Positions 8,011 through 16,832 of a DNA stretch of 59,701 nt are shown piece after piece. The notes below the pieces were generated by a model, which was not told the origin of the DNA, did no database searches, and was given only the letters and a program-made list of their open reading frames with translations. The stretch is from Beijerinckiaceae bacterium (GTDB lineage Bacteria > Pseudomonadota > Alphaproteobacteria > Rhizobiales > Beijerinckiaceae): assembly GCA_019745195.1 (NCBI GenBank), contig JAIETL010000102.1, positions 1 to 59,701 of the forward strand, in the 5' to 3' direction. Positions within the stretch are counted from its first letter, which is position 1. Each line of letters begins with the position of its first letter. Position numbers and translations under genes: made by a program.

Positions 8011-8667
8011 ATGCGTGACCGCAAAGTTGAACTGTCAAATCTTGCTTCCGACGGAGATTCGGATGCTGAATTTGCGCAGCGAGAGAAGTCTTGCATTGAT
8101 GATGCGATCCCACAAATCCCGATAGACAATCGAATATTATATTACGGCCGAGATCGTAGAGATTTTCGATTTCTGTCACATTTCCACCCGAGCCCAATCC
8201 TGATCGACGGTACGAATTGGCCGACCGTCGAGCACTATTATCAGTCACAGAAGTCGCCCGACCAAGCCTATGTCGCGGCCATTCTCGCCGCCGGACGGCC
8301 GGGGCGCGCAAAGCGGCTTGCTGCGGCGCCGGACGCTCCGCGCCGCATCTCGAAGGACTCTTGGTTCAAGACGCATGCGATCGCCCCGCGCGCGGACTGG
8401 CATGACGTGAAGCTCGATATCATGCGCCGGGCCGACCGCGCCAAATACGCCCAGAATGCGGATCTCGCAGTATTGCTGTTGGCGACCGGAGATGCGGAAC
8501 TGATCGAGGATGCGCCGTCTGAACCGTTTTGGGGCATCGGAGCGGACGGGGACGGTCTCAATTGGGCGGGACGCATCCTGATGGAAATCAGAGCCGAACT
8601 TCGTCGCAACAGCGCACTGCCGCAACCTTACAACAGCCGAGATCAAGAGGAGACCGATCAGTGTTGA
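8011..8667 (+). CDS. NADAR (YbiA-like) domain protein
   Basis: 218 residues. From about residue 45 it matches the NADAR/YbiA fold: ILYYGRDRRDFRFLSHFHPS, then WPTVEHYYQSQKSPD, an RAKRLAAAP segment, DWHDVKLDIMRRADRAKYAQN, and the closing LIEDAPSEPFWGIGADGDGLNWAGRILMEIR. The conserved E (VEHYYQ), W (EPFWGIG) and N residues are all present. YbiA removes harmful riboflavin intermediates as an N-glycosidase, and NADAR domains also process ADP-ribose in conflict systems. The start at 8011 is a choice among weak options. The stop overlaps the next gene's GTG start by seven bases, so the two are probably co-translated. Confidence 0.85.
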   Translation: MRDRKVELSNLASDGDSDAEFAQREKSCIDDAIPQIPIDNRILYYGRDRRDFRFLSHFHPSPILIDGTNWPTVEHYYQSQKSPDQAYVAAILAAGRPGRAKRLAAAPDAPRRISKDSWFKTHAIAPRADWHDVKLDIMRRADRAKYAQNADLAVLLLATGDAELIEDAPSEPFWGIGADGDGLNWAGRILMEIRAELRRNSALPQPYNSRDQEETDQC

Positions 8668-9344
8668 GATATCTTGCGTTCGGTGCTGTTGCTGCCGGCA
8701 TTCTCTGCGGCACAGCCGTTCTCGCTCAGAATGCCAAAGTCGAGCCTTTGTGGGTCAGCCTCGCCGATAACGACATCGATGCGAAGATCATCCCCGAGGG
8801 CTATACTCTGGTCGTCACGCAACCCATCGCGCGTGGTGCTTTCGAACATGTTCAGAAGGTCGAGGGTGTCGCTCAGGCTCGCTTCACCCGAGCCTCGCTT
8901 GTCAAGACGAGCCCAGCTCTCAAGAACGTCCATGAGGGCTTCAATTATTACGTGTTCCGCGACCCGCAGAGCGCTGCCCGTTTCAGCATGCCTGTAACCG
9001 AGTGGGCTTACAGCTTCCGAACCTGGTTCAACAGCGACGCTGCGCATCACCAGTTCGATAAGGCGAAGCCTTATGCCGAATTCAGCACGGCAATCAGTTC
9101 GACCTCCGGGACTACAATCGAACTTCAATGCATCGAGTGGGACGTCTTCGTTGGATGTCAGCGCCCTGAGCCGGGATTGCCCGTTGCAATCCATCTGATC
9201 GTCGTCGAACCCGAGCTCCGCTCGGCCGCAAATGAGACCGGTCGTCGACGGGTTGCTGAAGCGCGCGTACAAAGCGAAGCTGAAGGGCTGTTGCGGACGG
9301 CGCAGTTGCATCTCGCCGCAAGTCTCAAGGTCGCCAACCCGTAG
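8661..9344 (+). CDS. Secreted protein of unknown function
   Basis: The GTG at 8661 is chosen because AAGAGGAG precedes it and because translation then opens with a signal peptide (VLRYLAFGAVAAGILCGTAVLAQ). The 227-residue mature protein is rich in beta-type segments (YTLVVTQPIARGAFEHVQKV, GFNYYVFRDPQSAARFSMPV, IELQCIEWDVFVGCQRPEPG) and has two Cys near residues 155 and 163 that could form a disulfide. I recognise no family. It overlaps the NADAR gene by seven bases, which suggests one transcript but separate compartments. Confidence 0.65.
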   Translation: MLRYLAFGAVAAGILCGTAVLAQNAKVEPLWVSLADNDIDAKIIPEGYTLVVTQPIARGAFEHVQKVEGVAQARFTRASLVKTSPALKNVHEGFNYYVFRDPQSAARFSMPVTEWAYSFRTWFNSDAAHHQFDKAKPYAEFSTAISSTSGTTIELQCIEWDVFVGCQRPEPGLPVAIHLIVVEPELRSAANETGRRRVAEARVQSEAEGLLRTAQLHLAASLKVANP

Positions 9345-9401
9345 AGCCGGCGGGATGGCGCGGCAAGCTGGATTCCCGATCGGTCTGACCAGGAGGTGCC
9401 G

Positions 9402-9941
9402 ATGAGCCTATTCGAAGGTCTGGTTGTGGGCTATTGCGGCGTCGCCGTTCTGGTCGCGGGAACGAGCGTGGTCCAATTGGCGACCAGCCCGCCGCCATCC
9501 GCGCTTCGTTGTCTCAAGATGCAGGCTGAAGGCGGCCCCGAGATCTATCCGAACATCCTGATACACAGCGCCAGGAAAGGGCTGATATGGCCCTGGGACG
9601 CGATGGAGATCACGGGCAAGGAGATCACCGGCAAGGGCGAGCGCGCCGTTTCGCTCATCGACTGGGCGCTGGCCCGCTACGAACCGTTCCCCACGGCCTG
9701 CCGCCCGCGCGTTCCGCCCGGTCAGCGACCTTGGCCGACCAATCCCTTGTTGGCGCCTCGCATCGACCCCTCGTCGCCGATCCGCCTCAACCCTGTGCCG
9801 GCACGTCCGACAGAGTCCCCGTCTCCTTCGCGCACCGAACCCTTGTCGGTCCCCCGCATCGATCCCTTTTCGCCGAACCCACTCAATCTCTTCCCGCCGG
9901 CTCGCAGCGAACTCCCGCGGACGCCTCCCCGCCAAGACTGA
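9402..9941 (+). CDS. Membrane-anchored proline-rich protein with an internal repeat
   Basis: Starts at the ATG at 9402 behind AGGAGGTG. A single N-terminal membrane helix (LVVGYCGVAVLVAGTSVVQLA) is followed by a short domain and then by a proline-rich tail. The tail holds two copies of a 28-residue unit: NPLLAPRIDPSSPIRLNPV and EPLSVPRIDPFSPNPLNLF. Such tails often act as spacers or docking sites. I recognise no family. It lies 57 bases past the secreted-protein gene and may be in its operon. Confidence 0.6.
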   Translation: MSLFEGLVVGYCGVAVLVAGTSVVQLATSPPPSALRCLKMQAEGGPEIYPNILIHSARKGLIWPWDAMEITGKEITGKGERAVSLIDWALARYEPFPTACRPRVPPGQRPWPTNPLLAPRIDPSSPIRLNPVPARPTESPSPSRTEPLSVPRIDPFSPNPLNLFPPARSELPRTPPRQD

Positions 9942-10106
9942 CAGGCGTGCTCCGCTTCGCGCCAGTCGATGGCGGCGCGGTATGGGGGTCGGCGATGTCC
10001 GCGCTTCATCGATGGTGTCGATGGTGGCACAGCCGCCACCAGCGTCATGATGCCGCCATGACGCTCCGCCGACGCCGAGCGGAGCCAACAAGCACAGACC
10101 GGATCC

Positions 10107-10129
10107 AAAAAACCGCGTTCGGAACGCGG
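10107..10129 (-). terminator. Intrinsic terminator of the kinase/AAA+ operon
   Basis: Read on the minus strand, CCGCGTTC pairs with GAACGCGG around one base (10113-10129) and is followed by six T residues (10107-10112). It lies 27 bases after the last gene of the minus-strand operon that begins at 20067, so it is probably the end of that transcript. Confidence 0.75.
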
Positions 10130-10156
10130 CAACGCTGACGCCATCTTCGCCGGCGC

Positions 10157-10747
10157 CTACGTCCTCTTGCTGAAGAGCGCGATCAGCCAGTTCAGGATCG
10201 CGGCAGCAACATCGGCCGTGGATGTGATCACCCAAAGCCAGTCCCGCCTCGCCGACTCGATGAACCCGTCCGACGGATCGGCCTCGATCTGCGAGCGTGG
10301 TTTAGCTTTGGGGGATATCAGGTCTGACGTCGCGGTGAAGAGGGCGGCGATCAAATCGAGGATCTGTCTGGCGAGTAGATAAATTGTGACCGCCGTATAG
10401 ACGAGCAGCGCGACTCCCGCGGCCAGAAACAAGATCAAGCCCGTGATCATCGTGACAAGGTCGCCGAAGCTGTGCAACCTCAGAGCTTCCAGGCTCGTCT
10501 TGGCCGACGCCATGGCGTCAAAGCCGGTTCTGATCAAGAGCAACTGCATCAAGGTGAAGAAAGTGAAGACGAACGCGACGAACCAGATCGCCTGAGCACG
10601 CATCCGGCGCAGCGCCAGGCTCGCCGGCGGCCGGAGCGGATCGTCAGGCGTCTCTGCGTCAGGGCCCTCATTCCCGGCCGGGAAGACGGAACCAGGATCG
10701 CCTCCGGACCGCGCGTCATCCGAATTCGGACCAGGCTCGATGGTCAC
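10157..10747 (-). CDS. Membrane protein ending the kinase operon
   Basis: 196 residues. A Pro/Asp/Gly-rich N-terminal 45 residues, probably disordered and cytoplasmic, are followed by three or four membrane helices: AIWFVAFVFTFFTLMQLLLI, LVTMITGLILFLAAGVALLVYTAVTIYLLA, and a C-terminal ITSTADVAAAILNWLIALF. I recognise no family. Its start overlaps the stop of the Sel1-kinase gene by four bases (ATGA), so the kinase and this protein are translationally coupled, and it may anchor or report to the kinase. It is followed by the terminator at 10107-10129. Confidence 0.7.
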   Translation of the reverse strand: MTIEPGPNSDDARSGGDPGSVFPAGNEGPDAETPDDPLRPPASLALRRMRAQAIWFVAFVFTFFTLMQLLLIRTGFDAMASAKTSLEALRLHSFGDLVTMITGLILFLAAGVALLVYTAVTIYLLARQILDLIAALFTATSDLISPKAKPRSQIEADPSDGFIESARRDWLWVITSTADVAAAILNWLIALFSKRT

Positions 10748-13700
10748 GCTTGGGTTCCCGTCTTGCGATCATCCTGATAGCTGGCGGGCTGACCAAGCAG
10801 AGCCAGGATCTCGCGCGCTTCGGCGCTGTGTTGATCCACGGCGTACTGCCGATAGCGCTGAGCGGCTTCGGCGAGCGCTTCAGGATGATTTTCGGCCAAT
10901 TGGCGATAGCGCCGCTTGGCTTCGACGAGATTCTTGGGGATACCGTCGAACCCAAAGCAATGGCACTCAGCGATGTTCCTGATGGCGATCCAGAAATTCC
11001 CATCTGCTGCCTTGCCGTACCATAGCGCAGCCTGGGACATGTCCTGCGGAACACCGCGGCCAATCTCGTAAAACCAGCCGAGGATGTTTTGCGCCCCTAG
11101 GGTGCCCTGCTCCGCCGCCAGACGATAGAATTTTGCGGCGCGCGCGTCATCCTGCAGTATGCCCCCTAAGCCTTCATCATAGAATAAGCCGAGCTGATAT
11201 TGCGCTCCGGCGAAGCCCTGATCGGCGGCTTTTTTGAACCAGGCCGCAGCTTCGCCCAAATCTTTCGGAACACCCTTGCCCTCCCTCAAGACGACGCCAA
11301 GATTAAATTGCGCTTCGGCATGGCCATTTTCGGCCGCCTTGCGGAAATCACTAGCCGCGATCGCGAATTGATCGGGGCCTGATTTCGCGAGGAAGGCTTG
11401 CCCCCGTTTGAACAGCGCTGGCGCATGGCCGCCATTGGCCGATTTCTCATACCAGCGGCTGCTCTCCTCGGTGTCGGAAGGGAGGAGTATGCCGTTTTCA
11501 TAGATACGGCCCAGTTCATATTGCGCCTCGGCCAGACCCTGATCGGCAGCCTTGCGATAAAGCTCCAGCGCTCTTTCCGGGTCGGGCGCGCAGCCGCGCC
11601 CGGTCTCGCATAGGCGGGCAAGCGCGAGTTGCGCTGCTGCCCAGCCATTGTCGGCGCCGCGTTCGAACGCCTCGAAAACCTGCTCCAGCTCGGGGTCCGT
11701 GACGGCATCGGCGGCGAGAAGCGAACCGCGCCAATAATGAGCTTCGCCCAGCAGGCCTGCATCCGCCGCGCGCCCATAGAATTCAAGCGCCTTGCCGCGA
11801 TCCTGCGGGACGCAGACCCCATTGCGATGCAGATGCCCGAGTTCGATCAGCGCCTGATAATCGCCGTTTGCCGCCGCCAGCTCGAACCACCACAAGACTT
11901 CGCTCGGCTTGGTCTGCGCTCCAAACAACTCGGCTGCTCGAAGCCAGAACTCGCCCTGCTTGTATGCGCTCTGTGCGTGGCCCTTCTTGCCTGCTATGAA
12001 ATACCAATCCGCCGCGACGTGGAAGCTCTGCTCGACGCCCCAGCCAAATTCATAAGCGCGGCCGAGTTGGTAGCCTGCCGCGACGAAGCCGTTCTCCCAA
12101 GCCTGCCTGAAGAGCCCGACGGCCCGTTCCTGGTCAACAGGGATTCCGATGCCTTTCAAATAGCAGCAGGCCGCATAATACTGCCCCCGATTCTGGCCGG
12201 CATCGGCGGCGCGTTGGCTCCAAAGGTAAATCTCGGTGTCGTCGCGTGCACATCCCTTTCCTTCGTAAAGGCAATACGCCAGATTGTTCATTGCCCACTC
12301 ATCGCCGGCCTCGGCGGCCAGGCGGAAAAGGGCCACTGCCTTGACGTCGTCTCGCGGAACGCCACGGCCATCGAGATACATCGCGCCGAGATGGTTCTGC
12401 GCGTTGGAATGGCCCTGTGCGGCTGCTTGCTCCAACGGCAATCTGGCGATGTCGTAGCGTTGTTCGCGATAGGCCTTCGAGCCAATTTCCGATTGCGCCT
12501 CGGCATTGCCGAGATCGGCGGCGCGCTCATAGTTGCGCTGCGCGGCGGCCAAATCGCGCACGCAGCCCCGCCCGGCCTCCTGCCGACGCGCCACGTCGAG
12601 CAGCGCCGCTGCGTCGTCATCGGCCGCCTTCTCCGAAGCCTGTCGAAACTGCGCGATCTCTTCGGCCAGCGCCTGGCCGGCGACATCGCCCTGGCGGGCC
12701 GCCGCCTTGGCCAGCTCTTCCGCACGCGGCTGGTCCGGCTGCAGCACCGTCCCTTGGAGAAGCATCCGCGCCACGGCGGCTTGCGCGGAGGCCAGCCCCG
12801 CCTCGGCCTGCAGGCAATGCTTGATCGTCATATGCGTGTGATTGCGGCCGCGGTCCCGCTCGGGCATCGCGTTGGGATCGAGGTAGAACAGGAACTCGAT
12901 CAGTTGCTGCTCCGCCGTCAGCTTCTCGCCCTCGACCGTTTTCAGCTCGAGATCCTGCAGCACGCTGGCGGCGTCGTTCTTGCTCGGCTCGCCTTCCAGC
13001 CACTTCAGAAGGGCGCCGCGCCCCAGCCGCGTCACCGCCTGGTCCCAATGCCGCGCCAGGGCGCGGCCGAGTTTCCGCTCGTCGCTGTAGAGCGTTCCCA
13101 TGAACTCGAAGGGCCTGACGCCTGGAACCGGTGTCGTGGGACCCAGGCGCTGCTCGGCGGCGACCAGCGTCTGGCCGGTAGCGCGCAGCGCGGGCTCGCG
13201 TTCGAGCCAGGCGCGCGCCTGGATGCCAGACCAGCGCCGCTTCGGATCGCGTTGCAACAGGCCCGCCAGCAACCCCGCCCATTCGGCGAGTTCCGGCGCC
13301 AAGGCCTCGAGTTTGAAGCCGATCTGCCCCTTCAGCAGTTGATGCTGCTCCGAACCAGACAGGCCGTCGAAGGGATGCGCGCCATCGGCGATTTCCAGCA
13401 GGATGATCCCGAGCGACCACCAGTCGAGCGCCGGCGAGACGACGACAGCGCCGCCATGCGCGTCGGACTGTCCTTCCGGGGCAGTGTAGCTGCGTGTCCC
13501 GGCGAATACCGTCCCCGCTTCCTCGAACTCCAGCATCCGCGCCGTGCCGAAATCAGCGACGACGAGGGCAAGCGGGTCGGTCGAGCGAAGAAGGATGTTG
13601 GCGGGCTTGATGTCCCTGTGCACGAGCGTTCGTTCTTTGGGAAGCCCGTGCAGGTAGTCCAGGATCGCGATCATCTGCTTGGCGACCGACGCCAGAAGGC

Positions 13701-14235
13701 GGCTGCGCTCGTCGGGAGATCTGGATGGCTGCGCCGCCAGCACTGTATCGAGGGATCCCGCCGGCAAATGCTCCAGGATCTCGTAGCTGCGTCCGTTCTC
13801 CTCGCCGACCTCGATCTGCTTGACGACATAGGCCTCGTCGAGTTCGCCGATCGCCAGGAGAACCTCGGCGCTGGGCGCACGCTTGGGCCGGTAGAGCTTG
13901 AGGACGAGGCCGCTCGGCTGTGAGGGGCGATCGTCAGCGCGCCGCACGAGGAAGATGTCGGCCTCGTTGCCCGAGCCCGCGATATCTCCGAGCAGCACAT
14001 AGCTCCGCGCCAGTTCGCCCGGCAGCATCGGAAACGACACCGGGACAGAGTTTGCGCCGGCGGACGGTGCTTCGTTGACGGCCGGCTCCCGCGCCGCTGT
14101 CGTCGCGGACGGCGGTTCGCTCCTGCCGGCCCAGTCGGGAATGTCGTCGTCGAACTCGGTCGGCGCCAGCACGGCTCGCGCGACGGCCGAAGGAGGTTTC
14201 CGGCCTTCGGAAGCGCGGTCGGATGTCTCGGACAT
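10744..14235 (-). CDS. Ser/Thr protein kinase with C-terminal Sel1 repeats
   Basis: 1163 residues from the ATG at 14235, preferred over 14256 because GGAGG lies eight bases before it. After a disordered leader comes a Hanks-type kinase: Gly loop GDIAGSGNEADIFLV (about 83-97), Lys113 in LVLKLY, HRDIKPANILL (His206-Asp208), DFGTAR (228-230) and APE (252-254). All catalytic residues are present. From about residue 470 to the end there are more than ten Sel1/TPR-like repeats (for example NAQNHLGAMYLDGRGVPRDD and AQYELGRIYENGILLPSD), a scaffold for binding partners. No membrane helix is seen. It lies in an operon with a PP2C phosphatase and an FHA protein, the usual partners that reverse and read its phosphorylations. 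Confidence 0.95.
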   Translation of the reverse strand: MSETSDRASEGRKPPSAVARAVLAPTEFDDDIPDWAGRSEPPSATTAAREPAVNEAPSAGANSVPVSFPMLPGELARSYVLLGDIAGSGNEADIFLVRRADDRPSQPSGLVLKLYRPKRAPSAEVLLAIGELDEAYVVKQIEVGEENGRSYEILEHLPAGSLDTVLAAQPSRSPDERSRLLASVAKQMIAILDYLHGLPKERTLVHRDIKPANILLRSTDPLALVVADFGTARMLEFEEAGTVFAGTRSYTAPEGQSDAHGGAVVVSPALDWWSLGIILLEIADGAHPFDGLSGSEQHQLLKGQIGFKLEALAPELAEWAGLLAGLLQRDPKRRWSGIQARAWLEREPALRATGQTLVAAEQRLGPTTPVPGVRPFEFMGTLYSDERKLGRALARHWDQAVTRLGRGALLKWLEGEPSKNDAASVLQDLELKTVEGEKLTAEQQLIEFLFYLDPNAMPERDRGRNHTHMTIKHCLQAEAGLASAQAAVARMLLQGTVLQPDQPRAEELAKAAARQGDVAGQALAEEIAQFRQASEKAADDDAAALLDVARRQEAGRGCVRDLAAAQRNYERAADLGNAEAQSEIGSKAYREQRYDIARLPLEQAAAQGHSNAQNHLGAMYLDGRGVPRDDVKAVALFRLAAEAGDEWAMNNLAYCLYEGKGCARDDTEIYLWSQRAADAGQNRGQYYAACCYLKGIGIPVDQERAVGLFRQAWENGFVAAGYQLGRAYEFGWGVEQSFHVAADWYFIAGKKGHAQSAYKQGEFWLRAAELFGAQTKPSEVLWWFELAAANGDYQALIELGHLHRNGVCVPQDRGKALEFYGRAADAGLLGEAHYWRGSLLAADAVTDPELEQVFEAFERGADNGWAAAQLALARLCETGRGCAPDPERALELYRKAADQGLAEAQYELGRIYENGILLPSDTEESSRWYEKSANGGHAPALFKRGQAFLAKSGPDQFAIAASDFRKAAENGHAEAQFNLGVVLREGKGVPKDLGEAAAWFKKAADQGFAGAQYQLGLFYDEGLGGILQDDARAAKFYRLAAEQGTLGAQNILGWFYEIGRGVPQDMSQAALWYGKAADGNFWIAIRNIAECHCFGFDGIPKNLVEAKRRYRQLAENHPEALAEAAQRYRQYAVDQHSAEAREILALLGQPASYQDDRKTGTQA

Positions 14236-14300
14236 AGATCTCGCCTCCATCTTCATAAGCGATCAGCTGGCCGTCCCGGCAACATCCGGCGGGGCGCCGC

Positions 14301-14882
14301 TCACTTCGGCGGGAGAGCGGGCAGGCTCCTGGTCCCTGCCGGCGCTGGCCCCTCGGCCGAGCCCGCGGCGACTAGTGCCCGCTGGGCGCTCGACGCGGCC
14401 AGGCCCTGTTCCATGCTGGCCAGCAGGGATGCGACGGCATCGGCCTCAAGCACCGCGATCGACGGAAACGCTAGCAACAGCGCGGCGCCCTCATCGTCGC
14501 GAACCCGGAGGGCGATGGTGTAAGGAGCCGGGGAGCCGTCGCCCTTTGGCCTGAGAATGGCCACGTCAGGCGCGCCTTGCCGGCCCCGGTGATAGGCGAT
14601 CAGGACATAGTTCTCCGCCAGTCCCGCCATGCTCTGCTCGATCGTTTCCGCAGGCGATCGGGCATCGGGAGCAGTCGATCGAGGCGGAACGGGAAGCGCC
14701 CCGACCGAGACGGTCCGATCAGGCCCCGCGCCGTCGCCCCAGAAGCGCGCCATGAAACCGACCAGGTCGTCCTCATCTTTCAAAGCTCGCACCTCCTGCG
14801 CTGCCGGGCTCGTGACATCCGGCGAGGTGCTCGCGTCCGTGCCGGGGCTGTTTCCTTGGCTTTCGCTATCTCCGGTCATCGG
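14301..14882 (-). CDS. Hypothetical protein between PP2C and kinase
   Basis: 193 residues from the ATG at 14882, which overlaps the PP2C stop by four bases (ATGA). A longer upstream frame exists but runs antisense-style through the PP2C gene. The first 75 residues are Ser/Pro/Asp-rich and probably disordered. The rest is a small folded domain: TIEQSMAGLAENYVLIAYHRG, DVAILRPKGDG, PYTIALRVRDDEGAALLLAFP, AVLEADAVASLLASMEQGLA. I recognise no family. Its fixed position in the operon suggests an adaptor or substrate of the kinase/phosphatase pair. The Ser/Thr-rich N-terminus offers phosphorylation sites (inference). Confidence 0.65.
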   Translation of the reverse strand, partial: PMTGDSESQGNSPGTDASTSPDVTSPAAQEVRALKDEDDLVGFMARFWGDGAGPDRTVSVGALPVPPRSTAPDARSPAETIEQSMAGLAENYVLIAYHRGRQGAPDVAILRPKGDGSPAPYTIALRVRDDEGAALLLAFPSIAVLEADAVASLLASMEQGLAASSAQRALVAAGSAEGPAPAGTRSLPALPPK

Positions 14883-15703
14883 CAGCGCTCCATTGGTTTC
14901 CCCGCCGCAGCTCGCAGGCTTGGCCGATCCGGTAACTTCGCTGCTGAGGCTCGCGGGCATTGCACCATCATGATCGAAATATTGTCCTCGCCGCCTGCGG
15001 CCATGGCGACTTTGAAGAGCCGCGTCACGGTTGCCGGCAGATCCGGCTCCAGGCAGGCCTCGATCTCGTCCTGATCGAGCATGTCGGTAAGGCCGTCGCT
15101 GCAGAGCAGAAAACGCTCGCCGCCGCCGATCGTCACGACGCTCAGATGTGGCGTCGGCGCTATGTCGCCGAGATCGAGCCCGACGGCCTGGAGCAGACCA
15201 TGCGAGGCACGGCGGCCCGTCCTGGCTTCCGGTCCATCGCTGTCGAAGGAACTGGTATCGTCGCAACTCAGCAGGCGCAGATAGCCGCTGTTCTCGCGAT
15301 AGACCCGACTGTCACCGATGTTGAAGACCAGTGCCTGGCCATCGAGGAACAGGAGCCCCGCCAGGGTCGTGCCCATATCGGCTTTCGCCGGGTCGGCCCG
15401 GGCCGCCGCCCGCACTGCCAGATGCGCCTGCAGGATCGCTGCGCGCAGTCCCGCTTCGTCGGCGATGCCGGCCGTGCTTGCCAGCAGACGCTCGACGGCG
15501 ATCCGGCTTGCGACCTCGCCGGCGGCATGGCCGCCCATGCCATCGGCGATGACGCACAGCGCCGGGCCGTCCGCAGCCCAGTGCAGCGCAACCGGATGCG
15601 CGCCGGATTCGGCGCTGAGCCAGCCGGCCAGGCCAACCGTATCCTCATTGCCGGGCCGGACACGGCCGCGATGCGTCAGCGCCGCCGCCTCGATCGCGTT
15701 CAC
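14876..15703 (-). CDS. PP2C/PPM-family protein phosphatase
   Basis: 275 residues covering one complete PPM domain: motif 1 THRGRVRPGNEDTVGL, motif 2 CVIADGMGGHAAGEVASRIA (the metal-binding Asp), then FNIGDSRVYR, LLCSDGLTDMLDQDEI and the closing GGEDNISIMMVQC. All metal-ligand Asp residues are present. It removes phosphate from Ser/Thr, most likely from proteins phosphorylated by the operon's kinase. It is cytosolic. The start overlaps the FHA gene stop, and the stop overlaps the next start, by four bases each, so these genes are tightly coupled. Confidence 0.95.
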   Translation of the reverse strand: MNAIEAAALTHRGRVRPGNEDTVGLAGWLSAESGAHPVALHWAADGPALCVIADGMGGHAAGEVASRIAVERLLASTAGIADEAGLRAAILQAHLAVRAAARADPAKADMGTTLAGLLFLDGQALVFNIGDSRVYRENSGYLRLLSCDDTSSFDSDGPEARTGRRASHGLLQAVGLDLGDIAPTPHLSVVTIGGGERFLLCSDGLTDMLDQDEIEACLEPDLPATVTRLFKVAMAAGGEDNISIMMVQCPRASAAKLPDRPSLRAAAGKPMERCR

Positions 15704-16191
15704 GGCCGGAGCCTCGCGCTGCGCAGGGCGACGACCTGCGCCTCGACCCGGAAGCCGAACGACAGCTTGTCGCCGATCTTCAGCACGGTCGCGACATCCT
15801 TGGGCAAGCGCTCGCGATTGACGAAGGTTCCGTTGCTGCCGGCCGCGAAATCGATCAGTTCGAGGCGACGGTCGCGGATCGCAAGCTCGGCATGGCGGCG
15901 CGAAACCGTGTTGGCGTAGGTTCCGTTCGAAAGTGCCTCCGACACCGTCGAGAAGTCCGGATCGCGCCCGATGCCGAGGCGATCATAGACCTGCTGTTCG
16001 CCCCAGGGAAAGCTGAGCTGCGCGACCACGGGGAGAACGTCTCCCGGGCCAAAGGGGGCGAATGACTGCATCTTGAGGTGGCCGACCTTCCCCTTGCAGC
16101 CCGATGCGGCACAAAAATGGGCTTCAGGCTGATTGAGGAAGCCGCAGACCTCGCAGCGCCTGGCCAGGCGGTCGGCAGGTTTCACATCCAT
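15700..16191 (-). CDS. Zinc-ribbon plus FHA domain protein
   Basis: 163 residues. The N-terminus has a four-Cys zinc-ribbon pattern (CEVCGFLNQPEAHFCAASGC, Cys13, 16, 27 and 32). Residues about 65-155 are an FHA domain, with the expected GIGRDPD, TVSRRHAEL and SNGTFVN motifs, which bind a phosphothreonine peptide. It most likely reads phosphorylation made by the kinase and recruits partners such as the AAA+ ATPase. The Zn-ribbon may help dimerise or bind another component. It overlaps the radical-SAM gene by 10 bases upstream and the PP2C gene by four downstream. Confidence 0.93.
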   Translation of the reverse strand: MDVKPADRLARRCEVCGFLNQPEAHFCAASGCKGKVGHLKMQSFAPFGPGDVLPVVAQLSFPWGEQQVYDRLGIGRDPDFSTVSEALSNGTYANTVSRRHAELAIRDRRLELIDFAAGSNGTFVNRERLPKDVATVLKIGDKLSFGFRVEAQVVALRSARLRP

Positions 16192-16832
16192 GACGCCTCT
16201 CCGAGTTGAAGTCCGGCCGCGCGCGCCTTCGCCTCCAGCCTGGCGAGATCGCCGCGGCGCGGGATGCCGACCATCCAGATCTGGTCGCCCTCGACCGAGA
16301 CCTGCAGGCCGGCCGAGTTCGTGGCCTTACCGTCGCGATAGGGCGCGTAGATACGCCGCCCGCGTTCCGACAAGGCGATAAGCGGCTGATTAACCGAGCC
16401 TCGCCAGATTGCACCGTCCGGCAGCGCCTCGACGAAGGGCTCGGGAATGATGGCGTCGAGCTTCGCCAGGATCGCGGGATGAAGCCGGCGCAAGCGCGCG
16501 AGCTTCAGGCCGGAGTAGCAGAGGATGTCGAAATCCCGCCCCCCTGCGGCGCGGGCGGCGATCAGGCCATCGAGCAGGGCCGCAAGCCCGTCGGGCTGCT
16601 CGAACGGTTCCCCGCCCGAGATCGTCACGCCATCGGCTCCGCTGGCTATGCACGCAAGGCTCCAGGAGAGGATCGTGGCGACCGGCATCGCCGAGCCACC
16701 CGCCCTGTTCCAGGTGTCCTTCGAAACGCAGCCCTTGCAGCCGACGCCGCAGCCCTGGACCCAGATGCCCGCCCGGCGGCCAGGGCCGAGCACCGTCACC
16801 GGAAAATGCGTGCGGCTGATCTGCAGATTCAC
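16182..16832 (-). CDS. Small radical-SAM (NrdG-like) protein
   Basis: 216 residues starting with GTG at 16832, overlapping the AAA+ stop by four bases. The CX3CX2C cluster motif is intact (Cys28, Cys32, Cys35 in QGCGVGCKGC) after GPGRRAGIWV, and GVTISGGEPFEQ is the SAM-binding GGE motif. The size and layout are those of the 4Fe-4S activating enzymes related to NrdG and PflA. The C-terminal part (QPLIALSERGRRIYAPYRD, VSVEGDQIWMVGIPRRGDL) is unlike NrdG, and no anaerobic reductase or other glycyl-radical enzyme is nearby. It may modify a protein or peptide in this operon (inference). The substrate is unknown. Confidence 0.88.
   Translation of the reverse strand: MNLQISRTHFPVTVLGPGRRAGIWVQGCGVGCKGCVSKDTWNRAGGSAMPVATILSWSLACIASGADGVTISGGEPFEQPDGLAALLDGLIAARAAGGRDFDILCYSGLKLARLRRLHPAILAKLDAIIPEPFVEALPDGAIWRGSVNQPLIALSERGRRIYAPYRDGKATNSAGLQVSVEGDQIWMVGIPRRGDLARLEAKARAAGLQLGEASWM

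Noticed and set aside
11629..13923. Long open frame on the plus strand opposite the kinase gene
   Set aside because: Its product is Arg/Leu-rich without domains and mirrors the kinase/Sel1 codons. Long antisense frames are common in GC-rich coding DNA.
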